42,234 nucleotides of DNA from contig CACPID010000007.1 of the NCBI GenBank assembly GCA_902633965.1, positions 1-42,234 on the forward strand, given 5' to 3'. Below the pieces are notes generated by a model, which made no database searches, was not told the DNA's origin, and worked only from the letters and a program-made list of their open reading frames with translations. Below, piece by piece: positions 10,574-19,931 of the stretch (position 1 is the stretch's first letter; each line of letters begins with the position of its first letter). The DNA comes from an uncultured Pelagibacteraceae bacterium (lineage in GTDB: Bacteria; Pseudomonadota; Alphaproteobacteria; Pelagibacterales; Pelagibacteraceae). The position numbers were made by a program, and so were the translations under genes.

Positions 10574-11329
10574 ATGATTAAATACAAATACTTACGATTG
10601 AATAAATATAAAAAGTTAAGATATTTATCAATAAACAATCAATCAAAAATTTGTATTGTTTTTCTTCATGGTTTTATGTCTGACCTTGAGGGTAAAAAAC
10701 CAAAGAGTCTATTGAAATTCTGTAAAACGAACAAATTAGGTTTTGTAGGTCTTGAATACTCTGGGCACGGCAAGTCCTCAGGAAAATTTACAAAAGGGAA
10801 TATTAGTACTTGGTCTAATGATACCAAAAAAATAATTAAAAAATTTGTAAAAAAAAGAAAAGTTATTTTGATTGGATCGAGTATGGGATCTTGGATAGGA
10901 CTGAAACAATTTAAATATTTTTCAAATCAAATAATCGGTTTTATTGGAATAGGATCTGCTCCAGAATTTTTAGAACTTTTGATGTGGAAAAAATTTTCAA
11001 AAAAAATAAAAACTGAAATTAAAACAAAAAAAATTTATTATTTAAAAAGTGAAAATTATGAGTATCCAATTACTTATCAAATTATACGAGATGGTAAAAA
11101 AAATAAGGTCTTAAACAAAAAGATTTTATCAAAAATTAAAGTGACAATGATACATGGTAGCAAAGATGAAGTAGTTCCAACCGTTTATTCCAAAAAAGTA
11201 TTAAAACTCTTTCCTTATGCTAAAAAAAAATTAGTTATTATTAAGAATGGCGATCATAGTTTATCAGACAAGAAAAACCTAAAAAGAATAGTTAGTGAAT
11301 TAAAAATTCTTATCTTTAATAAATTTTAA
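10574..11329 (+). CDS. Alpha/beta hydrolase (ABHD10-like serine hydrolase)
   Basis: A 251-residue alpha/beta-hydrolase with the oxyanion motif VFLHGFMSDLEG (about 29-40), the YSGHGKSSG strand, the nucleophile elbow GSSMGSW (Ser103), an acid in HGSKDEVVP (Asp198), and a base in GDHSL (His228). The full triad is therefore present. The pattern resembles ABHD10/BioH-like esterases common in alphaproteobacteria; the natural ester or thioester is unknown. It is a single plus-strand gene whose last 30 bases overlap the end of the convergent reductase-like gene. Codon 4 onward is very Lys/Tyr-rich, as elsewhere in this AT-rich genome. Confidence 0.85.
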   Translation: MIKYKYLRLNKYKKLRYLSINNQSKICIVFLHGFMSDLEGKKPKSLLKFCKTNKLGFVGLEYSGHGKSSGKFTKGNISTWSNDTKKIIKKFVKKRKVILIGSSMGSWIGLKQFKYFSNQIIGFIGIGSAPEFLELLMWKKFSKKIKTEIKTKKIYYLKSENYEYPITYQIIRDGKKNKVLNKKILSKIKVTMIHGSKDEVVPTVYSKKVLKLFPYAKKKLVIIKNGDHSLSDKKNLKRIVSELKILIFNKF

Positions 11330-12154
11330 TCCTTCAACAAAAGTAGGAAATTTAAGCTTGTATTTAAAGAATTTTTTCATTTTATCATTATTAACTTTTT
11401 TTGAGTCTTTATAAAAATTTTTAAGCATACCGTCTTGCAGTTTGTCTAATGTGATTTTTTCAGGAATTTTAATTTTTAATAGCTCAGCTGCAAAAGTAGT
11501 AATTTCCTCAGTGGATGCAGGTCTATCATCAGATATATTAAAAATTTCACCTCCCTTAAAGTTAACCATCGACTCAACTAAAATATTTGTAATATCGTCT
11601 AGGTGTATTCTTGAAAAAAAATGATTTTTTTTATCAATTATTTTTGCACTTCCATTTTTAAGTCTTTTCAAAATATTATTAGAATTTGAATAGATGCCAG
11701 AAAGTCTAAAAATTTGAATAGGAAGATTTGACTCCTCATATAATGAAATCCACTTTTTCTCAGCAGCCAATCGACTTATTCCATTTTCAGAAGTTGGTTT
11801 CGTTAAACTTTTTTCATTTACCCAGTCCCCTTTGTGGTCTCCATAAACACTTGTTGCAGATAAATATGTAATCCACTTGGCTTTAATTTTTGTTAATTCA
11901 CTTTCAAAGTGTTTAAAAACTATATCTTCTCCATTAATTGGTGGAATTGATATTAAAATAAAATCTGCTTCATGTATTTTTTCAACTATTTTTGAATCAA
12001 AGTAGTTTTCATTTAATTCTAAAATATTATGAGTATTATTTATGTTTTTTGGCGACCTGGAAGTGTAACTAAGATTTATTTTATTTTTTTTGGAAAGTTC
12101 ATTTATAAAATTTCCTGCAACTTGTCCGTAGCCGAAGCAAAAAATATTTACCAC
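11300..12154 (-). CDS. Atypical SDR / NAD-dependent epimerase-like protein
   Basis: A 284-residue protein starting VNIFCFGYGQVAGNF, an N-terminal Rossmann fold with GxGxxxG-type nucleotide site (about residues 8-14). The middle strand TYLSATSVYGDHKGDWVNE is typical of extended SDR/epimerase proteins, and the C-terminal half (GGEIFNISDDRPASTEEI) matches the same group. At the place of the usual catalytic Tyr-x-x-x-Lys the sequence reads NGISRLAAEK, with no Tyr, so this is an atypical (YeeZ-like) member. The frame opens with GTG at 12154, one base after the gltB stop; no better ATG lies nearby. Probably the last gene of a gltD-gltB unit. The substrate is unknown. Confidence 0.8.
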   Translation of the reverse strand: MVNIFCFGYGQVAGNFINELSKKNKINLSYTSRSPKNINNTHNILELNENYFDSKIVEKIHEADFILISIPPINGEDIVFKHFESELTKIKAKWITYLSATSVYGDHKGDWVNEKSLTKPTSENGISRLAAEKKWISLYEESNLPIQIFRLSGIYSNSNNILKRLKNGSAKIIDKKNHFFSRIHLDDITNILVESMVNFKGGEIFNISDDRPASTEEITTFAAELLKIKIPEKITLDKLQDGMLKNFYKDSKKVNNDKMKKFFKYKLKFPTFVEGLKFIKDKNF

Positions 12155-12155
12155 T

Positions 12156-15100
12156 TTAACTTACTTTTTTAATTGTAGATTTTGTTGTAATTGGATTTTT
12201 TAATTTATCTAACATTTCCTTAGGACATACTTGTACAAAATTTAAAATTTCCTTATCAAAATTTTTGATAATTTCATTTGATAATTTTGAATTTGTCTCT
12301 TTTGAATGCTCTTCAATAATAATTTTTAAAAACTCTTTCCAGTATTCAGTTTCAACATTTTGCCAAACTACTGTTTCAGGATTAACTTTTTTCTCAAATT
12401 GTTTACTTTTATCGTAGATAAATGCCATACCACCAGTCATACCAGCAGCAAAGTTATCACCAACCTCCCCTAGTATAATAATTGAACCACCTGTCATATA
12501 TTCACATCCATTCGAGTCACATCCTTCAATGACTGAAGTGGCACCTGAATTTCTTACAGCAAATCGTTCGCCTGCCTGTCCTGCAGCAAAAAGTTTCCCC
12601 GATGTAGCTCCATATAAAACTGTATTTCCAATAATTGTATTTTCAGACGAAACTAGATTGCTTTCATCTGCTAATTTAATTGATATTGTCGCTCCAGATA
12701 ATCCTTTAGCTACATAATCGTTAGCATCACCTTTCAAAACTAATTTTAGTCCTTTCATTGCAAACGCTCCGAATGATTGTCCTGCAGAACCTTTGAAATT
12801 TAGAGTTAAAAATCCCTCATCTAACTTATCATGTCCGAACTTTTTATATAAATTATGTGATATTCTTGTTCCAACAGCTCTATGCGTGTTTTCAATTTCA
12901 AATTCTTTAATTATTTTTTTTGGATTATCTAAATGATTTTCAATTTCAGGCCATATGTTTTGATCAAGAGTATTTGGTACATCATTAATAATTTGTTTTT
13001 CACAATATCTCTTATTTTCACCTGGATCAGCTTGAACAAAGAGTGGATTAAGATCAAGATCATCCAAATTAGCTGATGCTTTGCTTACTTGTCTTAATAG
13101 ATCAGTTCTGCCAATTACATCATTTAAAGATTTAAAACCTAATTCTGCTAGAATTTCACGAACTTCAGTTGCAATAAAAGTAAACAAATTTACAACTTTT
13201 TCAGGAGTTCCAGTAAACTTTTCTCTAAGTTTATCATCTTGTGTACAAACTCCTACTGGACAAGTATTGGAGTGACACTGTCTTACCATTATACATCCCA
13301 TAGCCACTAGAGCAGTTGTCGCCACTCCAAATTCTTCAGCACCCATCATTGCAGCTATAACAACATCTCTTCCAGTTTTTATTCCTCCATCAGTTCTTAA
13401 AGTAACGCTGTGCCTTAAATTATTTAAAGTTAAAACTTGATTAGCTTCAGTCAAACCCATCTCCCAAGGTACTCCAACATACTTAACACTTGTTTGAGGA
13501 CTTGCGCCTGTTCCACCATTATGTCCTGAAATTAAAATAATATCTGCTTTTGCTTTTGCTACTCCCGCAGCAATCGTTCCAATTCCTGATGATGCAACCA
13601 ATTTAACGCCAACTCTTGCTTTAGGGTTTATTTGTTTAAGATCATAAATTAATTGTGCCAAATCCTCAATTGAGTAAATATCGTGATGTGGTGGTGGAGA
13701 AATCAATGTAACTCCAGGTGTTGAGTGTCTTAATCTTGCAATTTCTGCTGAAACTTTAAAACCAGGTAATTGTCCACCCTCTCCAGGTTTTGCACCTTGT
13801 GCCATTTTTATTTCTATTTCATTACAATTATTAAGATAATTAATCGTTACTCCAAACCTGGCTGATGCTATTTGTTTAACTCTTGAATTTGCACTATCCC
13901 CATTTTCCATTTTAGTGAACCTTTTTTCATCTTCACCACCTTCTCCACTGCAAGAAGCGCCTCTTATCCTATTCATTCCAATTGCAAGAGTTTCATGAGC
14001 CTCTTTTGATAATGCACCATGAGACATGCTTCCACTTCCAAATCTTTTTAGGATATTTTCAATAGGTTCTACTTCAGATACATCTATTGATTTATTCAAA
14101 TATCTTTTTCTAAAGTCAATTAAATCTCTTAAGTTAATTGGAGGTAAATTATAAATACCCTCAGCATATTTTTTGTAAACTGCATAAGATCCACTCCCGA
14201 CTGCACTTTGAAGCATATGGATTAATTTACCTTGGTACTGATGTAACTCACCATTTTTTCGATAACGATAAATTCCCCCAATCGGTAAAACACTGTCCTC
14301 GCTTTCAAATGCCTCATCATGAATTACTCTTATTTTTTTTTCAATTCCAGTCAGACCGATACCAGAAATTTTAGATACAACTCCTGGAAAATAATCAGAA
14401 ACAATCGTTCTACTCAAGCCAACAGTTTCAAAGTTACAACCTCCTCGATAGGAACTTAGAACAGAAATTCCCATTTTTGACATTATTTTTAACAAGCCAC
14501 TATTAACTGATTTTATGTATCTTTTGATACAATCTTCATACTCAAAGTTACCGAATAATTTTTTTTCAAATCTTTGATATAGACAATCAAGTGCCAAATA
14601 TGGATTTACAGTTGTTGCTCCTACACCTAAAAGGGTTGCAAAAGAGTGTGTATCTAAAGCTTCTCCTGTTTGTACATTTATAGACACATACCCTCTTAAT
14701 TTATTATTTATTAGGTAAGAATTAATAGCACCAACAGACAAGAGCATTGGAATAGGAAGTCTTTTTTCTGAGATATTTTTATCAGACAAAATTAATTGTT
14801 TAACTCCTTTTCTAACCTCAATTTCTGCTTCTTTTTGTATTCTTTCTAATGCAATTTCTAAATTTTCACTTTTTTCAAATGTACAATCTATTTCATAAGA
14901 GTTTTTGCCAAAATAATTTATAAATTTTTTGAGTTGAGAATTAGATAAAATAGGTGAGTCTAAAACATAGATATTATCCTTAGTAAGATTATCAAAATTT
15001 AATATATTTCCTAAGTTACCAAATCTTGTTTTTAAACTCATAACTTTATTTTCTCTCAAAGAGTCGATAGGTGGATTAGTAACTTGGCTAAAATTTTGTC

Positions 15101-16661
15101 TAAAAAAGTGATATAAGGGCCGATACTTATCTGAAAGTACAGCTAAGGGTGTATCATCACCCATTGAACCTGTTGCCTCTTTAGCATCTTCAGCCATTGG
15201 ATGCAAAATAAGTTCTAAATCCTCTAAGCTTATACCAAAAGCATGTTGTCTTTTCTTTAGATCACTACCTTTAAATAAAGCTTTTTCATTTGAAACTGTA
15301 ATTTTTTTATCTAGATCAATTATTTGACTATTAAAATGTTTATATTCTTTCGCGAGATAATTTTTTATCTTCTCATTAGTAAATAATTTTCCTTTTTCAA
15401 TTCTTACACCAATTATTTCTCCTGGTCCTAATCGCCCTTTGGCTAATATTTTTTTTTCATTTAGTTTAATCATTCCTGTCTCAGAACCTGCAAACAAAAA
15501 TTTATCTTTTGTTATAGTGTATCTAAGTGGTCTCAAACCATTTCTGTCATTAGCTGCTATTACCCACTCGTTATCGGTTCCTGCAATTGCTGCTGGTCCA
15601 TCCCATGGTTCCATGGTACTGTTTAAAAAATTAAATAGTTGTTGATGATCTTTTGACAAAACTTTACTTTTTTTTGACCATGCATCTGGGACCAACATAA
15701 GTTTAGCAAGTGGAGCAGGTTGTCCTGATATATTTAACAACTCAAATACATTGTCTAGTGCTGCTGAGTCTGATGTTCCTGGTTGAATAACTGGTTTCAA
15801 ATTCTCTATATCTTCAAATAAATTACTATCCATTTCTTGCTCATGGACTTTCATCCAATTTTTGTTTCCTCTAAAAGTGTTTATCTCGCCATTATGTGCA
15901 ATGGCACGGAAAGGTTGGGCTAAATCCCAACTTGGTGCGGTATTGGTCGAAAATCTTTGATGAAAAATAGCAAATCTGGAGACAAAACGTTCATCTTGTA
16001 AATCAATATAAAAATCTGATATCGACTCTGCCAAAAACATACCTTTGTAAATAATTGATTTTGAACTTAAAGAACAAATGTAAAATCCACTTAACGATTT
16101 TTTAATTGCCTCGTTCTCGATTTTTCTTCTTGTCTCATAAAGTTTTCTCTCTAGGTTTTTGCCACTTAATTCCTTTATGTTATGTTTAAATAGAACCTGA
16201 GCAATTTCAGGTCTTGTTCTGTCTGCTTTCTCTCCCAATACTTTTGGATTTACAGGTACTTGTCTCCATCCATAAATGCTAAAGTTACTTTTTGTTAATT
16301 CACTCTCAACAATAGTTCTGCATGTTTCCTGCGCATCAAAATTATTTCTTGGCAGAAAGATCATGCCAACACAAATTTCAGAGTTATCAAATTTGTGTCC
16401 AGTTATCTCAATTTTTTCTATAAAAAAATCTTTTGGAATTTCTAAATGGATACCCGCACCATCGCCTGTTTTTCCATCTGCATCCACAGCTCCTCTATGC
16501 CAAACAGCCTTTAAAGCTTGTATTCCATAATCGACGACTGCTCTTGTTTTTTTTCCCTCCGTAGATGCAACTAAACCAACTCCACAAGCATCATGCTCCA
16601 TATCTTTAGAATAAACATTGCTCTTTTTAAGTAGATCTAAGTTTTTTTTATATCTTTCCAT
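12156..16661 (-). CDS. gltB: Glutamate synthase (NADPH) large subunit
   Basis: A 1501-residue ferredoxin/NADPH-type GOGAT alpha subunit, which makes two glutamates from glutamine and 2-oxoglutarate. The N-terminal class II glutaminase domain has its nucleophile Cys26 in HDACGVGLVAS, so about 25 residues would be removed on maturation. Then come the central domain, the FMN-binding synthase domain (GSMSHGALSKEAHETLAIGMNR, GAKPGEGGQLPG, SGHNGGTGASP), the 3Fe-4S cysteines in C-x5-C-x4-C form (CIMVRQCHSNTC, about residue 1120), and the C-terminal beta-helix (YGATSGKLFAAGQAGERFAVRNSGA). Normal length. The ATG overlaps the gltD stop (TAATG), so the small subunit is made first. It is the main route for ammonia into amino acids together with glutamine synthetase. 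Confidence 0.98.
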   Translation of the reverse strand: MERYKKNLDLLKKSNVYSKDMEHDACGVGLVASTEGKKTRAVVDYGIQALKAVWHRGAVDADGKTGDGAGIHLEIPKDFFIEKIEITGHKFDNSEICVGMIFLPRNNFDAQETCRTIVESELTKSNFSIYGWRQVPVNPKVLGEKADRTRPEIAQVLFKHNIKELSGKNLERKLYETRRKIENEAIKKSLSGFYICSLSSKSIIYKGMFLAESISDFYIDLQDERFVSRFAIFHQRFSTNTAPSWDLAQPFRAIAHNGEINTFRGNKNWMKVHEQEMDSNLFEDIENLKPVIQPGTSDSAALDNVFELLNISGQPAPLAKLMLVPDAWSKKSKVLSKDHQQLFNFLNSTMEPWDGPAAIAGTDNEWVIAANDRNGLRPLRYTITKDKFLFAGSETGMIKLNEKKILAKGRLGPGEIIGVRIEKGKLFTNEKIKNYLAKEYKHFNSQIIDLDKKITVSNEKALFKGSDLKKRQHAFGISLEDLELILHPMAEDAKEATGSMGDDTPLAVLSDKYRPLYHFFRQNFSQVTNPPIDSLRENKVMSLKTRFGNLGNILNFDNLTKDNIYVLDSPILSNSQLKKFINYFGKNSYEIDCTFEKSENLEIALERIQKEAEIEVRKGVKQLILSDKNISEKRLPIPMLLSVGAINSYLINNKLRGYVSINVQTGEALDTHSFATLLGVGATTVNPYLALDCLYQRFEKKLFGNFEYEDCIKRYIKSVNSGLLKIMSKMGISVLSSYRGGCNFETVGLSRTIVSDYFPGVVSKISGIGLTGIEKKIRVIHDEAFESEDSVLPIGGIYRYRKNGELHQYQGKLIHMLQSAVGSGSYAVYKKYAEGIYNLPPINLRDLIDFRKRYLNKSIDVSEVEPIENILKRFGSGSMSHGALSKEAHETLAIGMNRIRGASCSGEGGEDEKRFTKMENGDSANSRVKQIASARFGVTINYLNNCNEIEIKMAQGAKPGEGGQLPGFKVSAEIARLRHSTPGVTLISPPPHHDIYSIEDLAQLIYDLKQINPKARVGVKLVASSGIGTIAAGVAKAKADIILISGHNGGTGASPQTSVKYVGVPWEMGLTEANQVLTLNNLRHSVTLRTDGGIKTGRDVVIAAMMGAEEFGVATTALVAMGCIMVRQCHSNTCPVGVCTQDDKLREKFTGTPEKVVNLFTFIATEVREILAELGFKSLNDVIGRTDLLRQVSKASANLDDLDLNPLFVQADPGENKRYCEKQIINDVPNTLDQNIWPEIENHLDNPKKIIKEFEIENTHRAVGTRISHNLYKKFGHDKLDEGFLTLNFKGSAGQSFGAFAMKGLKLVLKGDANDYVAKGLSGATISIKLADESNLVSSENTIIGNTVLYGATSGKLFAAGQAGERFAVRNSGATSVIEGCDSNGCEYMTGGSIIILGEVGDNFAAGMTGGMAFIYDKSKQFEKKVNPETVVWQNVETEYWKEFLKIIIEEHSKETNSKLSNEIIKNFDKEILNFVQVCPKEMLDKLKNPITTKSTIKKVS

Positions 16662-18100
16662 TAAGCTACTTTTTCTTGATTAATAGTTTTTTGCTTTAAA
16701 AATTTTTTAATATTTATAGCTGCATCACGTCCATCTTTAATTGCCCATACAACTAGAGAAGCTCCTCTAATGATATCTCCTGCAGCAAATACACCAGGTA
16801 AATTTGTTTCCATGGTATCAAAATCTGTTTTAATCGTGCCCCATCTAGATACTTGAAGTTCTTTACTTCCAAAAAGTGTTGGCAAATCTTCAGGATCAAA
16901 ACCTAATGCTTTGATCACCATGTTTGACTTTATTTCAAACTCTGAATCTTTTTGAATTTCGGGTTTACGTCTACCAGTTTCATCTGGTTCTCCAAGTTTA
17001 ATTTTATTTACTTTTAAGCTTTCAATTTTATTTTTTCCTATAAATTCTTTAGGTGCTGTAAGCCATACAAACTCTACTCCCTCCTCCTCAGCATTAGCCA
17101 CCTCTCTAGCTGATCCAGGCATATTTTCTTTATCTCTTCGGTATAGGCATTTTACTGATTTAGCATTCTGTCTTATTGCGGTCCTTACACAGTCCATTGC
17201 GGTATCACCGCCGCCTATAACTACAATATTCTTTCCTTCTGCATTGAGTTTGCCATTATCAAATAATTCAACTTTATCACCTAATCCTTTTTTATTGGAT
17301 GCAGTAAGAAATTCCATAGCAGGAAAAATATTCTCCAAATCGTTTCCGGGTAAATCAATCTCTCTAGCTTTATAGACACCAGTTGCAATCAAAATTGCAT
17401 CGTGTTTTTCTCTTAATTCTTCAAGAGTTGAGTCTTTTCCAACTTCAAAATTTTGTACAAATTTAATCCCACTTTCCTTTAAAAGTTTTGTTCTTCTTTC
17501 AACTACAAATTTTTCAAGCTTAAAGTTTGGTATGCCGTATATTAAAAGTCCTCCAGGTCTATCGTATCTATCATATATTGTTACTTTATATCCTGAGGTT
17601 CTTAATTGTTCTGCACATGCTAAGCCTGCTGGACCTGATCCGATTATTCCTACACTCTGATTAATTTCATTTTTTACTTTAATTGGTTTAATCCAACCAT
17701 TCGCCCATGCATTTTCTGTTATATATTTCTCAACAGAGCCTATTGTTACGGTTCCATGCCCTGATTGTTCGATCACACAATTCCCTTCGCATAACCTGTC
17801 TTGAGGGCATATACGACCACAAACTTCTGGCATATTGTTTGTACTTTGAGATAATTCATAGGCCTCTTTAAGTCTTCCTTCTGCGGTTAATTTAAGCCAA
17901 TCTGGAATATTGTTACTTAAAGGGCAATGGACTTGGCAAAAAGGAACTCCACATTGAGAACACCTACTTGATTGTTGGGTTGCTTTTTCGTTTATAAATT
18001 CATCATAGATCTCTTTAAAATCCTCTTTTCTAAGATCAATCTCTCTCTTAGGTGGATTTTGCTGACCTATATCAGTAAACTTTAACATCTTTTTTGACAT
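16661..18100 (-). CDS. gltD: Glutamate synthase (NADPH) small subunit
   Basis: A 479-residue GOGAT beta subunit that carries electrons from NADPH through FAD and two 4Fe-4S clusters to the large subunit. Visible: N-terminal cysteine clusters (CSQCGVPFCQVHCP near 47-60; CGRICPQDRLCEGNC near 93-107), the FAD dinucleotide motif GSGPAGLACAEQL near 153, an NADPH motif GGGDTAMDCVRTA, and the C-terminal GVFAAGDIIRGASLVVWAI FAD motif. Start ATG at 18100 has AGGT about 8 nt upstream. It lies upstream of gltB, the reverse of the enterobacterial order. The 179-bp divergent gap to uppP should carry the promoter. Confidence 0.98.
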   Translation of the reverse strand: MSKKMLKFTDIGQQNPPKREIDLRKEDFKEIYDEFINEKATQQSSRCSQCGVPFCQVHCPLSNNIPDWLKLTAEGRLKEAYELSQSTNNMPEVCGRICPQDRLCEGNCVIEQSGHGTVTIGSVEKYITENAWANGWIKPIKVKNEINQSVGIIGSGPAGLACAEQLRTSGYKVTIYDRYDRPGGLLIYGIPNFKLEKFVVERRTKLLKESGIKFVQNFEVGKDSTLEELREKHDAILIATGVYKAREIDLPGNDLENIFPAMEFLTASNKKGLGDKVELFDNGKLNAEGKNIVVIGGGDTAMDCVRTAIRQNAKSVKCLYRRDKENMPGSAREVANAEEEGVEFVWLTAPKEFIGKNKIESLKVNKIKLGEPDETGRRKPEIQKDSEFEIKSNMVIKALGFDPEDLPTLFGSKELQVSRWGTIKTDFDTMETNLPGVFAAGDIIRGASLVVWAIKDGRDAAINIKKFLKQKTINQEKVA

Positions 18101-18279
18101 AATTTTTACCTGTATATACTAAGAAAATTCAATTTTAAGTAATATTTAGGACAGTTTTTATTACCTATTTTAAGTAAAAAAATGAGCATTTATGTAGCTA
18201 ATTCTTTTTTTGCATAGCACATATTCCAACATCTTATCGCTTTATTTTAAATTTATATAAGCTACTTAAGAATCTTTAG
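18101..18279. promoter_or_regulatory. Divergent gltD/uppP intergenic region with an 11-bp direct repeat
   Basis: This 179-bp AT-rich gap must hold the promoters of gltDB (minus) and uppP (plus). It contains two exact copies of ATTTTAAGTAA, at 18132-18142 and 18167-18177, 35 bp apart start to start. No tRNA, riboswitch or open reading frame was seen. The repeats could be binding sites for a regulator of nitrogen assimilation or chance in AT-rich DNA. Confidence 0.35.
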
Positions 18280-19047
18280 ATGTTTTCAAACTTTTTCGAA
18301 TTAACTATTTTATCTGCAATTCAGGGAATTTCTGAATTTTTACCAGTAAGCTCATCTGCACATTTAATTTTAGCTAATGATATTTCAAATCTAGGGATTG
18401 GCTCAATTTATCTTGATACCGGAATGCACCTAGGTTCTCTGCTAGCTGTAATCTTTTATTTCAGGAATGATTTAAAAAAAATTACTAAAAATAAAAAATT
18501 ATTGTACTTAATGATATTTGGTTCTTTACCAACAATTTTTTTAGGTGCAATTTTATATATTACAGGATTAATAAACCTTTTAAGAAGTATAGAAATAATT
18601 GCATGGACAACTTTTATATTTGCTATCCTGCTATGGGTTGCTGACAAATTTAAAGTTGAAAAAAAAATAGAAAGTGATCTAAATATAATATCAATTTTAC
18701 TTATTGGCTTATTCCAAATGTTATCACTTATCCCAGGCGTAAGTAGATCAGGGATTGTAATCACAGCTGGTCGTTTTTTAAATTTTGATAGATTTGAATC
18801 CACAAAAATTTCGTTCTATTTATCTATACCTGCAATTGCGGGTGCAAGTTTTTTAACGTTAAAAGATTTAGGTTCATCAATTGCTGATAATAATATAATA
18901 ATTATACTTGGAATATGCTTTTCATTTATTTTTTCCTATCTAACGATTAAATATTTTTTAATTTATATAAAAAATTTTACTCTGTTTGCATTCATAATTT
19001 ATAGAGTTATTTTATCTTTTATATTATTTTATATAATTTATATCTGA
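18280..19047 (+). CDS. uppP: Undecaprenyl-diphosphatase (BacA/UppP)
   Basis: A 255-residue integral membrane phosphatase that converts undecaprenyl diphosphate to the monophosphate lipid carrier for peptidoglycan. Diagnostic motifs: QGISEFLPVSSSAHLIL (about 15-31) and PGVSRSG (about 150), which form the active site, with about eight hydrophobic segments between and after them. The length is close to the family norm (260-275). ATG at 18280 is chosen because it gives the standard start right before the first motif. The 3' end overlaps the convergent EamA gene by 10 bp. Confidence 0.95.
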   Translation: MFSNFFELTILSAIQGISEFLPVSSSAHLILANDISNLGIGSIYLDTGMHLGSLLAVIFYFRNDLKKITKNKKLLYLMIFGSLPTIFLGAILYITGLINLLRSIEIIAWTTFIFAILLWVADKFKVEKKIESDLNIISILLIGLFQMLSLIPGVSRSGIVITAGRFLNFDRFESTKISFYLSIPAIAGASFLTLKDLGSSIADNNIIIILGICFSFIFSYLTIKYFLIYIKNFTLFAFIIYRVILSFILFYIIYI

Positions 19048-19931
19048 GATTTTTTTAATTCAGGAATAATTTGAGAAAACAATACACCGGCGAGTATTAA
19101 ACAACAGCCAATTATATTATTCAGATTTAATATCTGAGATAATATAATCCAAGCTGCGATTGCGGCAAAAACACCCTCAAGTGAAAATATTATAGCTGAT
19201 GGCGTTGGTGAAATATTTTGTTGTGCATAGATTTGTAAAACAAATGCGATGCCACCTGATAAAACTCCTGCATATAATATCTGTATTTTTTGATCTAATA
19301 TATTTGCTAAAATGAATTCCTCAAACATAATTGCGGGAACTAGTGAACAGATTGAAACGATAAAAGTTTGGATTAAACCAACCAGTATTGGAGCATCAAA
19401 CTCCTCAACTAAAATACCAATAAAAATAATATGTAGGCTCCAAAAAAGAGCACAAATTAATACAAGAGTATCTCCTAAGCGTATAGTTGCATCATGGAAA
19501 TTTGTCAAAAGGTATGCGCCTAAAATACATAAAAATATGGATGGCCAAACGCTCCAATGAATTTTTTTTTTAAATAAAAAAAAAACAATAATTGGAACCA
19601 TTGGCACGTAAAATATTGTGATGAATGCTGCATTAGCAACATCGGTAAAAAGAAGCGCTACTTGTTGAAGTAAAGAAGCTAAAAATAAAAAAATACCTAT
19701 TGAGATAGATAAATAAATAAATCTGTTTCTATTTTTTGATAAGACTTCACGTGTTGTTTTTTTTTCTAAAAATAAATAGAAAGGTATTAAAGCTAAAAAT
19801 CCCACAAAAAATCTAGTAGTATTAAAGACATAAGGTCCAATTAGCTCCATGCCTGTATCTTGAGCTATAAAAGTTGTTCCCCAAATAAATGTGCAGAAAA
19901 ATGCAGCTATCATTGATTGAGGTTTTGTCAT
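19038..19931 (-). CDS. EamA/DMT-superfamily permease
   Basis: A 297-residue protein with about ten hydrophobic segments arranged as two repeats of five, the drug/metabolite transporter pattern. The N-terminus MTKPQSMIAAFFCTFIWGTTFIAQDTG and the C-terminal repeat SLEGVFAAIAAWIILSQILNLNNIIGCCLILAGV match EamA domains. The exported or imported solute is unknown; family members move amino acids, nucleotides or other metabolites. Its ATG follows the aceF stop with no spacer (TAAATG), so it is co-transcribed with pyruvate dehydrogenase. A link to pyruvate or a related metabolite is only suggested by position. Confidence 0.88.
   Translation of the reverse strand: MTKPQSMIAAFFCTFIWGTTFIAQDTGMELIGPYVFNTTRFFVGFLALIPFYLFLEKKTTREVLSKNRNRFIYLSISIGIFLFLASLLQQVALLFTDVANAAFITIFYVPMVPIIVFFLFKKKIHWSVWPSIFLCILGAYLLTNFHDATIRLGDTLVLICALFWSLHIIFIGILVEEFDAPILVGLIQTFIVSICSLVPAIMFEEFILANILDQKIQILYAGVLSGGIAFVLQIYAQQNISPTPSAIIFSLEGVFAAIAAWIILSQILNLNNIIGCCLILAGVLFSQIIPELKKSQI

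Noticed and set aside
14138-14374. Plus-strand frames inside gltB and other long minus-strand genes
   Set aside because: They are shadows of conserved coding sequence in another frame, with no start signals.
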